DNA of 64,000 nt from Citrobacter amalonaticus. GTDB lineage: Bacteria; Pseudomonadota; Gammaproteobacteria; Enterobacterales; Enterobacteriaceae. A program made the position numbers and the translations under genes. Below are positions 1-8,752 of the stretch, one piece after another. The stretch spans positions 2,294,001-2,358,000 of the forward strand of contig NZ_CP014015.2 in assembly GCF_001559075.2 (NCBI RefSeq). The letters are read 5' to 3'. Under the pieces are notes generated by a model. It searched no databases. It saw nothing but the letters and a program-made list of their open reading frames with translations, and had not been told where the DNA came from. The first letter of the stretch is position 1, and every line of letters starts with the position of its first letter.

Positions 1-1368
1 TTCATCGAGCAGCAGCAGGTTTGGGCGCTGCCAGACGATCAGCGCCAGCACCAGTCGCGCTTTTTCGCCGCCGGAGAAACGACGCGTCTCTTCACTGACT
101 TTATCGCCCTGGAAGCCGAAGCCGCCCAGGTAGTCGCGTAGCTTCTGTTCCAGCTCTTGTGGCGCCAGTCGCGCCAGATGCTGCAACGGCGACTCATCCG
201 CCCGCAAATACTCGAGCTGGTGCTGGGCGAAGTAACCGAGCTTGATGCCTTTCGCCAGGCCGATTTCACCACTGACAGGGGACAGCTCACCCGCCAACAG
301 TTTGATGAGCGTGGATTTACCGGCGCCGTTACGTCCCAGCAGACCAATACGCGATCCCGGCACCAGGTTCAGTTTGATGGAGTCCAGGATGATGCGTTCG
401 TCATAACCGGCACTCACTTTCTCCATTTTCAGCAGCGGATTCGGCAGGCTCTCCGGCGCGCGGAAGCTGAAATGGAATGGGTTATCGACATGCGCCGGGG
501 CAATCAGCTCCATGCGTTCCAGCATCTTGATACGGCTCTGCGCCTGCTTTGCTTTCGTGGCTTTGGCGCGGAAGCGATCGATATAGCTTTGCAGATGCGC
601 CACGCGCTCCTGCTGGCTTTCATACATTGCCTGCTGTTGGGCCAGACGCGTGGCGCGCTGAATTTCAAACGCGCTGTAGTTGCCGGTGTACTCGAACATC
701 GTTTGCTGTTCGATATGAATGATTTTATCCACCACCGGATCGAGGAAGTCACGGTCGTGAGAGATCAGAATCAGAGTGCCCTGATAGCTCTTCAGCCATT
801 TTTCCAGCCAGATAACCGCATCCAGATCGAGGTGGTTGGTCGGTTCATCGAGCAGGAGGAGATCGGAGCGACAAATCAGCGCCTGGGCCAGGTTGAGACG
901 CATACGCCAGCCGCCGGAAAAGTCGCTGACCGGACGTTCCAGTTGTTCATTAGAAAAACCGAGACCATGCAACAGGCTGGCAGCGCGGGAGCGTACGGTC
1001 CAGGCGTCGATGGCATCCAGCTTGCCGTGGACGGTGGCAATGGCGTGTCCATCGTTACGTTCGTTAGCGTCATGCAACTGGGCTTCCAGTTGACGATATT
1101 CGCGGTCGCCGTCAATGACATATTCCAGCGCGGGCTGGGGCAGGGCTGGTGTTTCCTGATTCACCCACGCCAACTGCCAGCTACCAGGAAAGGTAAAACC
1201 GCCGGCATCTGCGCTGATTTCATTTTTCAGCAATGCCAGCAGGGTAGATTTCCCGCAGCCGTTCTTACCCACCAGACCGACTTTCTGGCCCGGATTGATG
1301 GTGGCAGTGGCATTGTCCAGTAAGACGCGCACGCCGCGACGAATTTGTAACGAGGAGAAAACAATCAT
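1..1368 (-). CDS. yheS: ABC-F family ATPase YheS (5' part; 3' end outside window)
   Basis: Cytoplasmic ABC-F protein with two nucleotide-binding domains and no membrane segment; relatives such as EttA act on the ribosome, but the exact role of YheS is less clear. The start ATG at 1366-1368 opens a protein beginning MIVFSSLQIRRG. The first Walker A (GKNGCGKS) lies near residues 34-41, followed by an SGGW signature and an LLLLDEPTNHLD Walker B. The second Walker A (GRNGAGKS) is also visible. The reading frame runs off the window in a second LLLLDE Walker B after 456 codons; the family is about 637 residues. It is divergent from kefG. Identification is firm; the translation-related role is inferred from the family. 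Confidence 0.95.
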   Translation of the reverse strand, partial: MIVFSSLQIRRGVRVLLDNATATINPGQKVGLVGKNGCGKSTLLALLKNEISADAGGFTFPGSWQLAWVNQETPALPQPALEYVIDGDREYRQLEAQLHDANERNDGHAIATVHGKLDAIDAWTVRSRAASLLHGLGFSNEQLERPVSDFSGGWRMRLNLAQALICRSDLLLLDEPTNHLDLDAVIWLEKWLKSYQGTLILISHDRDFLDPVVDKIIHIEQQTMFEYTGNYSAFEIQRATRLAQQQAMYESQQERVAHLQSYIDRFRAKATKAKQAQSRIKMLERMELIAPAHVDNPFHFSFRAPESLPNPLLKMEKVSAGYDERIILDSIKLNLVPGSRIGLLGRNGAGKSTLIKLLAGELSPVSGEIGLAKGIKLGYFAQHQLEYLRADESPLQHLARLAPQELEQKLRDYLGGFGFQGDKVSEETRRFSGGEKARLVLALIVWQRPNLLLLDE

Positions 1369-1397
1369 AAGGCGCCGTATGTTCAGACTATGTTAAT

Positions 1398-1412
1398 TTA
1401 TCATTATGATAA
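1398..1412. promoter_or_regulatory. Perfect 15-bp dyad in the yheS/kefG divergent region
   Basis: TTATCATTATGATAA is a perfect palindrome (7-1-7) placed between the two divergent starts. It overlaps a shifted dyad CATTATGATAATG and -10-like hexamers on both strands, so it could be the core of a bidirectional promoter or an operator. The half-site orientation differs from a Fur box. No regulator is assigned. Confidence 0.4.
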
Positions 1413-1501
1413 TGTAAGGTGTGGGCCATTTTCCGCACCGGGCCGCAATGGTAGCCCAAAACGACGACTATACACAAAAACAGAAACAAACCGGGAGGGG
1501 G

Positions 1502-2056
1502 ATGATGTCTCAGCCAGCAAAGGTCTTGCTGCTGTATGCCCATCCGGAATCTCAGGACTCGGTGGCTAACCGGGTACTGCTTAAGCCGGCCACGCAGCTC
1601 AGCAACGTTACGGTGCACGATCTCTACGCGCACTATCCTGATTTTTTTATTGATATCCCGCATGAGCAGGCGCTACTGCGTGAGCATGACGTGATCGTGT
1701 TTCAGCACCCGCTGTACACCTATAGCTGTCCGGCGTTGCTGAAAGAGTGGCTGGACCGCGTATTGAGCCGTGGCTTTGCCAGCGGCCCCGGGGGAAATCA
1801 GTTGGCGGGAAAGTACTGGCGGAGCGTGATCACAACGGGTGAACCGGAGAGCGCCTATCGCTATGACGCGTTGAATCGCTATCCGATGAGCGATGTACTG
1901 CGGCCATTCGAACTGACGGCAGGGATGTGCCGGATGCACTGGCTGAGTCCCATTATTATCTACTGGGCCAGACGACAAAGCGCGCAGGAGCTGGAAAGCC
2001 ATGCAAAAGCGTATGGCGACTGGCTTGCCCATCCTGTTCCTGTGGGAGGCCGCTGA
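1502..2056 (+). CDS. kefG: KefG, ancillary quinone-reductase-like subunit of the KefB efflux system
   Basis: Flavodoxin-fold protein of the NAD(P)H:quinone oxidoreductase family that associates with KefB and is needed for its full glutathione-adduct-gated K+ efflux. The 184-residue product has the family's usual length. Typical motifs are visible: LLLYAHPESQDS near the N-terminus (flavin-phosphate loop region) and FQHPLYTYSCPALLKEWLDR in the middle. Two consecutive ATGs (1502, 1505) follow a GGGAGGGG ribosome-binding site; the first gives MMSQPAK as in E. coli. The stop overlaps the kefB start (TGATG), indicating translational coupling. Confidence 0.93.
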   Translation: MMSQPAKVLLLYAHPESQDSVANRVLLKPATQLSNVTVHDLYAHYPDFFIDIPHEQALLREHDVIVFQHPLYTYSCPALLKEWLDRVLSRGFASGPGGNQLAGKYWRSVITTGEPESAYRYDALNRYPMSDVLRPFELTAGMCRMHWLSPIIIYWARRQSAQELESHAKAYGDWLAHPVPVGGR

Positions 2057-3861
2057 TGGAAGGTTCCGATTTATTGACTGCGGGAGTGCTGTTTCTCTTC
2101 GCGGCGGTGGCTGCGGTGCCTTTGGCATCGCGGCTGGGTATTGGCGCCGTGTTGGGCTATTTGCTTGCGGGAATTGCCATTGGCCCGTGGGGGCTGGGGT
2201 TCATCAGCGACGTGGATGAGATTCTCCACTTCTCTGAACTCGGCGTCGTGTTTCTGATGTTTATCATCGGGCTGGAGCTGAACCCGTCGAAGCTCTGGCA
2301 GCTCCGGCGTTCTATCTTTGGTGTCGGGGCGGCACAGGTTCTGCTGAGTGCGGCGCTGTTGGCCGGACTGTTGATGTTGACCGATTTCTCATGGCAGGCG
2401 GCAGTTGTCGGCGGGATAGGGCTCGCGATGTCGTCAACCGCGATGGCGCTACAGTTGATGCGCGAAAAGGGGATGAACCGCAGCGAATCCGGACAACTGG
2501 GCTTTTCGGTTTTGCTGTTCCAGGATCTGGCGGTGATCCCGGCGCTCGCGCTGGTGCCGCTGTTAGCCGGTTCGGCCGATGAAGACTTTGACTGGATGAA
2601 GATCGGCATGAAGGTGCTGGCGTTTGCTGGCATGCTGATTGGCGGACGCTATCTGCTGCGTCCGGTGTTTCGCTTTATTGCCGCCTCCGGCGTGCGCGAA
2701 GTGTTTACCGCCGCCACGCTGCTGCTGGTGCTGGGATCGGCACTGTTTATGGATGCGCTGGGGCTGTCGATGGCGCTCGGCACGTTTATCGCCGGGGTGC
2801 TGTTAGCGGAAAGTGAATACCGGCACGAGCTGGAAACCGCGATCGATCCGTTTAAAGGACTGCTGCTGGGGCTCTTCTTTATTTCTGTCGGGATGTCACT
2901 CAATCTGGGCGTGCTGTATACCCACTTGCTGTGGGTTGTGGCAAGCGTGGTGGTGCTGGTGGCGGTCAAAACGTTGGTGCTTTATCTGCTGGCGCGACTG
3001 TACGGCCTGCGCAGTTCTGAAAGAATGCAGTTTGCTGGCGTGTTGAGCCAGGGCGGAGAGTTCGCTTTTGTGCTGTTCTCGACCGCGTCGTCGCAGCGGT
3101 TGTTTCAGGGCGATCAGATGGCGCTTTTGCTGGTGACCGTCACGCTGTCGATGATGACCACGCCGATGCTGATGAAGCTTATCGATAAATGGCTGTCCCG
3201 CCAGCTTAACGGCCCGGATGAAGAAGATGAAATGCCGTGGGTTGAGGATGATAAGCCGCAGGTCATCGTGGTGGGCTTTGGCCGTTTTGGTCAGGTTATC
3301 GGTCGTTTGCTGATGGCGAATAAGATGCGCATTACCGTGCTGGAGCGGGACATCAGCGCGGTGAACCTGATGCGTAAATATGGCTATAAGGTCTATTACG
3401 GCGATGCCACGCAGGTAGATCTGCTGCGTTCCGCGGGCGCCGAGGCGGCAGAATCTATCGTCATTACCTGTAATGAACCGGAAGATACGATGAAGCTGGT
3501 GGAGATCTGCCAGCAGCATTTCCCGCATTTGCATATTCTTGCGCGAGCGCGCGGACGCGTCGAAGCGCATGAGTTATTACAGGCGGGGGTCGCGCAGTTT
3601 TCCCGTGAGACCTTTTCCAGTGCGCTGGAGTTGGGACGCAAAACGCTGGTGTCGTTGGGAATGCATCCTCATCAGGCGCAGCGGGCGCAACTGCATTTCC
3701 GCCGGCTGGATATGCGGATGCTGAGGGAACTCATCCCGATGCATGCCGATACGGTACAAATCTCTCGCGCCAGAGAAGCCAGACGGGAACTGGAGGAGAT
3801 TTTCCAGCGCGAGATGCAACAAGAACGACGCCAACTGGATGGCTGGGATGAATTCGAATAG
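2056..3861 (+). CDS. kefB: KefB, glutathione-regulated potassium-efflux antiporter
   Basis: Inner-membrane K+/H+ antiporter of the CPA2 family, closed by glutathione and opened by glutathione-electrophile adducts, which acidifies the cytoplasm to protect against electrophiles. The 601 residues match the family length. About 12 hydrophobic segments cover residues 5-380, including the conserved FQDLAVIPAL and ISVGMSLNLG regions. A cytoplasmic RCK/KTN domain follows from about residue 400, with the nucleotide-binding motif GFGRFGQVIG. The start ATG overlaps the kefG stop; an upstream in-frame start would lie inside kefG and is rejected. yheV follows after 9 bases. Confidence 0.96.
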   Translation: MEGSDLLTAGVLFLFAAVAAVPLASRLGIGAVLGYLLAGIAIGPWGLGFISDVDEILHFSELGVVFLMFIIGLELNPSKLWQLRRSIFGVGAAQVLLSAALLAGLLMLTDFSWQAAVVGGIGLAMSSTAMALQLMREKGMNRSESGQLGFSVLLFQDLAVIPALALVPLLAGSADEDFDWMKIGMKVLAFAGMLIGGRYLLRPVFRFIAASGVREVFTAATLLLVLGSALFMDALGLSMALGTFIAGVLLAESEYRHELETAIDPFKGLLLGLFFISVGMSLNLGVLYTHLLWVVASVVVLVAVKTLVLYLLARLYGLRSSERMQFAGVLSQGGEFAFVLFSTASSQRLFQGDQMALLLVTVTLSMMTTPMLMKLIDKWLSRQLNGPDEEDEMPWVEDDKPQVIVVGFGRFGQVIGRLLMANKMRITVLERDISAVNLMRKYGYKVYYGDATQVDLLRSAGAEAAESIVITCNEPEDTMKLVEICQQHFPHLHILARARGRVEAHELLQAGVAQFSRETFSSALELGRKTLVSLGMHPHQAQRAQLHFRRLDMRMLRELIPMHADTVQISRAREARRELEEIFQREMQQERRQLDGWDEFE

Positions 3862-3870
3862 AGGATAAGT

Positions 3871-4071
3871 ATGGCAATCCGTAAACGTTTTATTGCAGGG
3901 GCGAAATGCCCTTCCTGCCAGGCGCAGGATTCTCTGGCGATGTGGCGCGAGAATAATATTGATATTGTTGAATGTGTTAAGTGCGGGCATCAGATGCGGG
4001 AAGCGGATAAAGAAGCCCGCGACCACGTTCGCAAAGAAGAGCAAGTGATCGGGATATTTCATCCAGACTAG
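3871..4071 (+). CDS. yheV: YheV family zinc-ribbon protein
   Basis: Small 66-residue protein of unknown function. Two CxxC pairs (CPSCQ near residue 13 and CVKCGHQ near residue 36) form a likely zinc ribbon, and the rest is charged. It has an RBS-like AGGATAAG before its ATG and lies 9 bases after kefB, so it probably shares that transcript. Conserved position after kefB suggests a loose link, but no role can be read from the sequence. Identification rests on length, motif and context. Confidence 0.88.
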   Translation: MAIRKRFIAGAKCPSCQAQDSLAMWRENNIDIVECVKCGHQMREADKEARDHVRKEEQVIGIFHPD

Positions 4072-4165
4072 CGATATGGCCCGAGATTTTTTAAGCTAAG
4101 GGGTACACAGGTGCAGATTTCCGCTACAATCTGCGCCAGCAATTTTCCCACGCTCAGGAGATATC

Positions 4166-4762
4166 ATGAAAGTAGCAAAAGACCTGGTGGTCAGCCTGGC
4201 CTATCAGGTACGTACAGAAGACGGTGTGTTGGTTGATGAGTCTCCGGTGAGTGCGCCGCTGGACTACCTGCATGGTCACGGTTCCCTGATCTCTGGCCTG
4301 GAAACAGCGCTGGAAGGTCATGATGTTGGCGACAAATTCGATGTTGCGGTAGGCGCGAACGACGCTTACGGTCAGTATGATGAAAACCTGGTGCAGCGCG
4401 TTCCTAAAGACGTCTTCATGGGTGTTGACGAGCTGCAGGTTGGTATGCGTTTCCTGGCTGAAACTGACCAGGGTCCGGTACCGGTAGAAATTACCGAAGT
4501 GGAAGACGACCACGTTGTGGTTGACGGCAACCACATGCTGGCGGGTCAGAATCTGAAGTTCAACGTTGAAGTTGTGGCGATCCGCGAAGCGACCGAAGAA
4601 GAACTGGCTCATGGCCACGTTCACGGTGCGCACGGTCACGACCATGACCACGATCACGACGGCTGCTGCGGCGGTCACGGCCATGACCACGGTCACGAGC
4701 ACGGCGGCGAAGGCTGCTGCGGTGGCGGTGGTAAAGGCAACGGCGGCTGCGGTTGCCACTAA
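4166..4762 (+). CDS. slyD: SlyD, FKBP-type peptidyl-prolyl isomerase and metallochaperone
   Basis: Cytoplasmic proline isomerase and chaperone that also delivers nickel for hydrogenase maturation and is needed for phiX174 E-mediated lysis. The 198-residue product has an FKBP domain (residues 1-70 and 130-150) interrupted by the insert-in-flap chaperone domain. Its C-terminal tail from about residue 148 is extremely rich in His, Cys, Asp and Gly, with repeated HGHDHDH-like runs and three CC or CGC clusters, the metal-binding tail. A GGAG RBS precedes the ATG. Its TAA stop overlaps the first two bases of an ERIC element. Confidence 0.97.
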   Translation: MKVAKDLVVSLAYQVRTEDGVLVDESPVSAPLDYLHGHGSLISGLETALEGHDVGDKFDVAVGANDAYGQYDENLVQRVPKDVFMGVDELQVGMRFLAETDQGPVPVEITEVEDDHVVVDGNHMLAGQNLKFNVEVVAIREATEEELAHGHVHGAHGHDHDHDHDGCCGGHGHDHGHEHGGEGCCGGGGKGNGGCGCH

Positions 4763-4888
4763 TACCCGTCGTCTTTCAAGCCACAGCAGCGTTGGCTGCG
4801 CTTTCGAACCCCGGTCACATAGTTTTCTATGCTCCCGGGGCTTGCTCAAGCTTGCCGCCTTGCTGTGACTCGAAATCCTTTGGGTATT
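4761..4888. repeat. ERIC (IRU) element
   Basis: 128-bp imperfect palindrome running from AATACCCGTC to GGGTATT, with arms of about 62 bases. It contains the hallmark ERIC blocks GTTGGCTGCGCT, CCCCGGTCAC, a central AT-rich turn, CTCCCGGGGCTTGCTC and CTTGCCGCCTTGCTG. Length and internal order match the 127-bp ERIC consensus as I remember it. It begins inside the slyD stop codon and lies just before the slyD/slyX terminator, so it is transcribed in the slyD 3' UTR. Confidence 0.92.
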
Positions 4889-4926
4889 TATGAGACTGTC
4901 CGATAAGCGTTGGTGCCGTCGGATAC

Positions 4927-4955
4927 AAAAAAAGCGGGTTAAACCCGCTTTTTTT
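4927..4955. terminator. Bidirectional terminator between slyD and slyX
   Basis: AAAAAAAGCGGGTT/AACCCGCTTTTTTT is a GC-rich stem flanked by an A-tract and a T-tract, so it can end transcription of slyD on the plus strand and slyX on the minus strand. Confidence 0.9.
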
Positions 4956-4960
4956 ACGTC

Positions 4961-5179
4961 TCAATAATGAGGAGGCGGTGTCTCCTCGGCCTGGGAGGCG
5001 ATGTGGGAAGGCTGGCTCGCCTTGAGCTTTTCCGTCAGCAGTCGCAGATGATCGCGCAATTTGGCCATTTCCATCTCGTGAGCGGTTACCGTTACGTTGA
5101 GCTCTTCAATGGTGATTTCCTGAAAAGCCAGCCGACTTTCCAGCTCGGCCAGCCGGGTTTCCATCGTTGTATCCTGCAT
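4961..5179 (-). CDS. slyX: SlyX family small coiled-coil protein
   Basis: 72-residue cytoplasmic protein of unknown function, divergent from fkpA and convergent with slyD. Residues 5-55 form heptad-like repeats rich in Leu, Glu and Lys (ETRLAELESRLAFQEITIEE), which predict a coiled coil. The C-terminus ends in the conserved PPPHY. A GAGGTGAATC RBS precedes its ATG. The name comes from its position beside slyD, not from a shared function. Confidence 0.92.
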   Translation of the reverse strand: MQDTTMETRLAELESRLAFQEITIEELNVTVTAHEMEMAKLRDHLRLLTEKLKASQPSHIASQAEETPPPHY

Positions 5180-5260
5180 GATTCACCTCATCGATTGTCT
5201 CTGGTCGCGGCGGATTCTACTTAACTTTGTCTGAATACACAGCCCTGATTCAGTCTTATC

Positions 5261-5288
5261 GAAACTAATTTAAACAAAAAGAGTCTCA
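5261..5288 (+). promoter_or_regulatory. Possible sigma-E type promoter of fkpA
   Basis: GAAACTA (5261-5267) resembles a sigma-E -35 (GGAACTT) and GTCTCA (5283-5288) a sigma-E -10, with a spacer of 15 bases. fkpA belongs to the sigma-E regulon in E. coli and Salmonella. The match is partial, so this is a candidate only. Confidence 0.35.
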
Positions 5289-5402
5289 AAAGTAGCGATA
5301 ATCAGGCATGTCCGTATGTTGATTTGTTCGACAACGCTTTATAGTACGCTTCTCATAGTAAAGTTAACCATGGGGTGAGATGCCCCGGCCCTGGAGATAT
5401 GG

Positions 5403-6227
5403 ATGAAATCACTGTTTAAAGTCACTCTGCTGGCGACCACGATGGCCGTTGCTCTGCACGCCCCGATCACCTTCGCAGCGGACGCCGCAAAACCGGCCGC
5501 CGCCGCTGACAGCAAAGCTGCGTTCAAAAATGACGACCAGAAATCGGCTTATGCACTGGGCGCATCGCTGGGCCGCTATATGGAAAACTCCCTGAAAGAA
5601 CAGGAAAAACTGGGCATCAAACTGGACAAAGACCAGCTGATCGCCGGCGTTCAGGATGCGTTTGCTGATAAGAGCAAACTGTCTGACCAGGAAATCGAGC
5701 AGACTCTGCAGGCTTTTGAAGCACGCGTGAAAGCTTCCGCTCAGGCGAAGATGGAAAAAGACGCGGCTGACAACGAAGCCAAAGGAAAAGCGTTCCGCAC
5801 CAAGTTTGCGAAAGGGAAAGATGTGAAGACCTCTTCGACTGGCTTGCTCTACAAAGTTGAGAAAGCCGGTACCGGCGAAGCGCCGAAAGACAGCGACACT
5901 GTGGTGGTGAACTACAAAGGTACGCTGATCGACGGTAAAGAGTTTGATAACTCCTACACCCGTGGCGAACCGCTCTCTTTCCGTCTGGATGGTGTTATCC
6001 CTGGCTGGACTGAAGGTCTGAAGAACATTAAGAAAGGCGGGAAGATTCAGTTGGTTATCCCACCGGAGCTGGCTTACGGCAAAACCGGCGTTCCGGGGAT
6101 CCCGGCTAACTCCACGCTGGTATTCGACGTAGAACTGCTGGATATCAAGCCAGCACCGAAGGCGGATGACAAGCCAGAAGCAGCAGCAGAAGCTGATGCA
6201 AAAGCAGCAGATGCCGCTAAAAAATAA
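5403..6227 (+). CDS. fkpA: FkpA, periplasmic FKBP-type peptidyl-prolyl isomerase and chaperone
   Basis: Periplasmic proline isomerase and folding chaperone. Residues 1-25 are a signal peptide (MKSLFKVTLLATTMAV then an AFA-like cleavage site in TFAADA). Residues 30-140 form the helical dimerisation and chaperone domain, rich in Lys, Glu and Ala. Residues 150-255 are the FKBP domain, with VNYKGTLIDGKEFDNS, GVIPGWTEGL and IPPELAYG motifs. A low-complexity Ala/Lys/Asp tail follows. The 274 residues slightly exceed the 270 of E. coli because of that tail. It is monocistronic: its own terminator follows at once. Confidence 0.97.
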   Translation: MKSLFKVTLLATTMAVALHAPITFAADAAKPAAAADSKAAFKNDDQKSAYALGASLGRYMENSLKEQEKLGIKLDKDQLIAGVQDAFADKSKLSDQEIEQTLQAFEARVKASAQAKMEKDAADNEAKGKAFRTKFAKGKDVKTSSTGLLYKVEKAGTGEAPKDSDTVVVNYKGTLIDGKEFDNSYTRGEPLSFRLDGVIPGWTEGLKNIKKGGKIQLVIPPELAYGKTGVPGIPANSTLVFDVELLDIKPAPKADDKPEAAAEADAKAADAAKK

Positions 6228-6235
6228 AAACTGAG

Positions 6236-6267
6236 AACCGCCGCCGAACAGAGCGGCGGTTTTTTTT
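6236..6267 (+). terminator. fkpA intrinsic terminator
   Basis: AACCGCCGC / GCGGCGGTT stem followed by TTTTTTT, beginning 9 bases after the fkpA stop. Confidence 0.93.
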
Positions 6268-6393
6268 GTGCAGGCCGGATATAATTAATAGTGGAAAGTG
6301 GAACCACCACTGTATTAATTTAATCATCCACAAAATTAATGAGCCTGCCCTGAAAACATAACGACAGGCTCCTGAAAAGGAGTGTTTTTTTTC

Positions 6394-7116
6394 ATGTCCA
6401 GGTCGCTATTAACCAACGAAACCAGTGAGCTTGATTTACTGGATCAACGTCCTTTCGATCAAACCGACTTTGATATTCTGAAATCCTACGAAGCGGTGGT
6501 GGACGGGTTAGCGATGCTCATTGGTTCCCACTGTGAAATCGTATTGCACTCTTTGCAGGATTTGAAATGTTCCGCCATTCGCATTGCCAACGGCGAACAT
6601 ACGGGACGCAAAATCGGTTCGCCGATTACTGACCTTGCGTTACGGATGCTGCACGATATGACCGGTGCAGATAGCAGCGTTTCCAAATGCTACTTTACCC
6701 GTGCGAAAAGCGGCGTTCTGATGAAGTCAGTGACGATTGCCATTCGCAATCGCGAGCATCGCGTGATTGGTCTGCTGTGCATTAACATGAACCTTGATGT
6801 CCCGTTCTCGCAGATCATGAATACCTTTATTCCCCCGGAGACCCCGGAAGTGGGATCGTCTGTTAACTTCGCCTCTTCCGTGGAAGATCTGGTGACGCAG
6901 ACGCTGGAGTTCACCATTGAAGAGGTGAACGCCGATCGTAATGTCTCCAATAATGCCAAGAACCGCCAGATCGTCCTGAATCTCTATGAGAAAGGTATCT
7001 TCGATATTAAGGACGCCATCAACCAGGTTGCCGATCGTCTGAACATCTCCAAGCACACCGTGTACCTCTATATTCGCCAGTTCAAGAGCGGCGACTTCCA
7101 GGGGCAAGATAAGTAA
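6394..7116 (+). CDS. yheO: YheO/DauR-type transcriptional regulator
   Basis: Predicted cytoplasmic DNA-binding regulator of unknown target in enterobacteria; the homologue DauR represses D-arginine catabolism in Pseudomonas. Residues 25-135 form the PAS-like YheO domain. Residues 185-235 hold a helix-turn-helix with IKDAINQVADRLNISKHTVYLYIR. The ATG at 6394 (MSRSLLTNE) is chosen over the in-frame GTG at 6382, since AGGAG at 6379-6383 suits it and it gives the usual 240 residues. The stop overlaps the tusD start, so it leads the tus operon. Confidence 0.93.
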   Translation: MSRSLLTNETSELDLLDQRPFDQTDFDILKSYEAVVDGLAMLIGSHCEIVLHSLQDLKCSAIRIANGEHTGRKIGSPITDLALRMLHDMTGADSSVSKCYFTRAKSGVLMKSVTIAIRNREHRVIGLLCINMNLDVPFSQIMNTFIPPETPEVGSSVNFASSVEDLVTQTLEFTIEEVNADRNVSNNAKNRQIVLNLYEKGIFDIKDAINQVADRLNISKHTVYLYIRQFKSGDFQGQDK

Positions 7117-7502
7117 TGCGTTTTGCCATTGTGGTTACCGGTCCGGCGTATGGTACCCAGCAGGCGAGCAGCGCATTGCAGTTTGCTCAGGCGCTGATTG
7201 AAGAAGGTCATACGTTAAGCAGCGTCTTTTTCTATCGGGAAGGGGTGTATAACGCCAACCAGTTGACCTCTCCGGCCAGTGATGAATTTGATCTGGTTCG
7301 GGCCTGGCAACAAATGAATACACAGCATGGCGTTGAGCTGAACATTTGTGTGGCGGCGGCGTTGCGCCGCGGTGTGGTCGATGAAACAGAAGCGGGCAGA
7401 CTGGGGCTGGCGTCCGCCAATCTGCAGCCGGGTTTTTCTCTCAGCGGACTGGGCGCGCTGGCACAAGCCTCACTGACCTGCGATCGCGTGGTACAGTTCT
7501 GA
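7116..7502 (+). CDS. tusD: TusD, sulfur-relay protein for tRNA 2-thiouridine
   Basis: Part of the TusBCD hexamer that accepts persulfide sulfur from TusA and passes it to TusE for MnmA-catalysed 2-thiolation of U34 in Lys, Glu and Gln tRNAs. The 128-residue DsrE-like protein carries the sulfur-carrying Cys78 in NICVAAALRRG. Its ATG overlaps the yheO stop (TAATG), and its stop overlaps the tusC start, consistent with coupled expression. Confidence 0.96.
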   Translation: MRFAIVVTGPAYGTQQASSALQFAQALIEEGHTLSSVFFYREGVYNANQLTSPASDEFDLVRAWQQMNTQHGVELNICVAAALRRGVVDETEAGRLGLASANLQPGFSLSGLGALAQASLTCDRVVQF

Positions 7503-7861
7503 TGAAACGTATTGCCTTTGTCTTTTCCACAATGCCGCACGGTAGCGCATCGGGTCGTGAAGGGCTGGACGCGCTGTTGGCGACGTCGGCGCTAACTGAA
7601 GAGATCGGCGTCTTCTTTATAGGCGATGGCGTCTTTCAGATCCTTCAGGGACAAAAGCCGGATGTCATTCTGGCTCGCGACTATATTGCGACCTTCAAAC
7701 TGCTGGGGCTGTACGATATCGAACAGTGCTGGTTATGCGCCGCCTCGCTGCGCGAGCGTGGACTCGAAGAAGGGGCCAGTTTTGTCGTCGAGGCGACGCC
7801 GCTGGAGCCAGACGCGCTGCGTCGCGAGCTGGGCAACTACGATGTCATCCTGAGATTCTGA
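7502..7861 (+). CDS. tusC: TusC, sulfur-relay complex subunit
   Basis: 119-residue DsrF-like subunit of the TusBCD complex. It starts MKRIAFVFSTMPHGSASGREG, a conserved N-terminus, and ends in YDVILRF. It lacks the catalytic cysteine used by TusD and is thought to be structural. The stop and start overlap with tusD (TGATG), and tusB follows after 7 bases. Confidence 0.95.
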   Translation: MKRIAFVFSTMPHGSASGREGLDALLATSALTEEIGVFFIGDGVFQILQGQKPDVILARDYIATFKLLGLYDIEQCWLCAASLRERGLEEGASFVVEATPLEPDALRRELGNYDVILRF

Positions 7862-7868
7862 GGTTTTC

Positions 7869-8156
7869 ATGCTGCATACTTTACACCGCTCCGCGTGGCT
7901 CTCTGATTTCTCTGCAATCCTGCGTCTGCTCGCAGAAGGCGATGAACTTTTGTTGCTCCAGGATGGTATTACCGCTGCAGTAGAAGGCAGCCGCTTCCTT
8001 GAAAGCCTGCAAAACATCCCCATAACGGTATATGCACTGAAAGAAGACATTGACGCTCGTGGTTTGGGTGGTCAAATTTCAGACAGTGTCGTCAGGGTTG
8101 ACTATACTGACTTCGTCAGACTTACGGTTAAGCACGCCAGCCAGATGGCCTGGTGA
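7869..8156 (+). CDS. tusB: TusB, sulfur-relay complex subunit
   Basis: 95-residue DsrH-like third subunit of the TusBCD heterohexamer. It begins MLHTLHRSAWLSDF, contains ALKEDIDARGLGGQ, and ends in the conserved TVKHASQMAW. A GAGGTTTTC RBS precedes the ATG. It ends the yheO-tusDCB operon; no terminator is visible before the str promoter, so some read-through into rpsL is possible. Confidence 0.95.
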   Translation: MLHTLHRSAWLSDFSAILRLLAEGDELLLLQDGITAAVEGSRFLESLQNIPITVYALKEDIDARGLGGQISDSVVRVDYTDFVRLTVKHASQMAW

Positions 8157-8178
8157 TTGTGTGATCGTTGTATATTTC

Positions 8179-8656
<478 letters not shown>

Positions 8657-8752
8657 TGGTTCTCCGTTAAGTAAGGCCAAACGTTTTAACTTAAATGTCA
8701 AACTAAACTCGTAGAGTTTTGGACAATCCTGAATTAACAACGGAGTATTTCC
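8657..8752 (+). promoter_or_regulatory. rpsL-rpsG intercistronic region, S7 autoregulatory target
   Basis: In E. coli, S7 binds the RNA between rpsL and rpsG to repress and couple translation. This 96-base spacer is unusually long for the operon, and its ends can pair locally around GTTTTAACTTAAA and AACTCGTAGAGTTTT. The assignment is by homology of position; the fold was not computed. Confidence 0.55.

Noticed and set aside
157..1323. 388-codon open frame opposite yheS
   Set aside because: The minus-strand frame encodes an unmistakable ABC-F protein; the plus-strand frame is a shadow.
1398..1412. Fur box between yheS and kefG
   Set aside because: The half-sites face the opposite way to the GATAAT-N-ATTATC Fur arrangement, and neither gene is a known Fur target.
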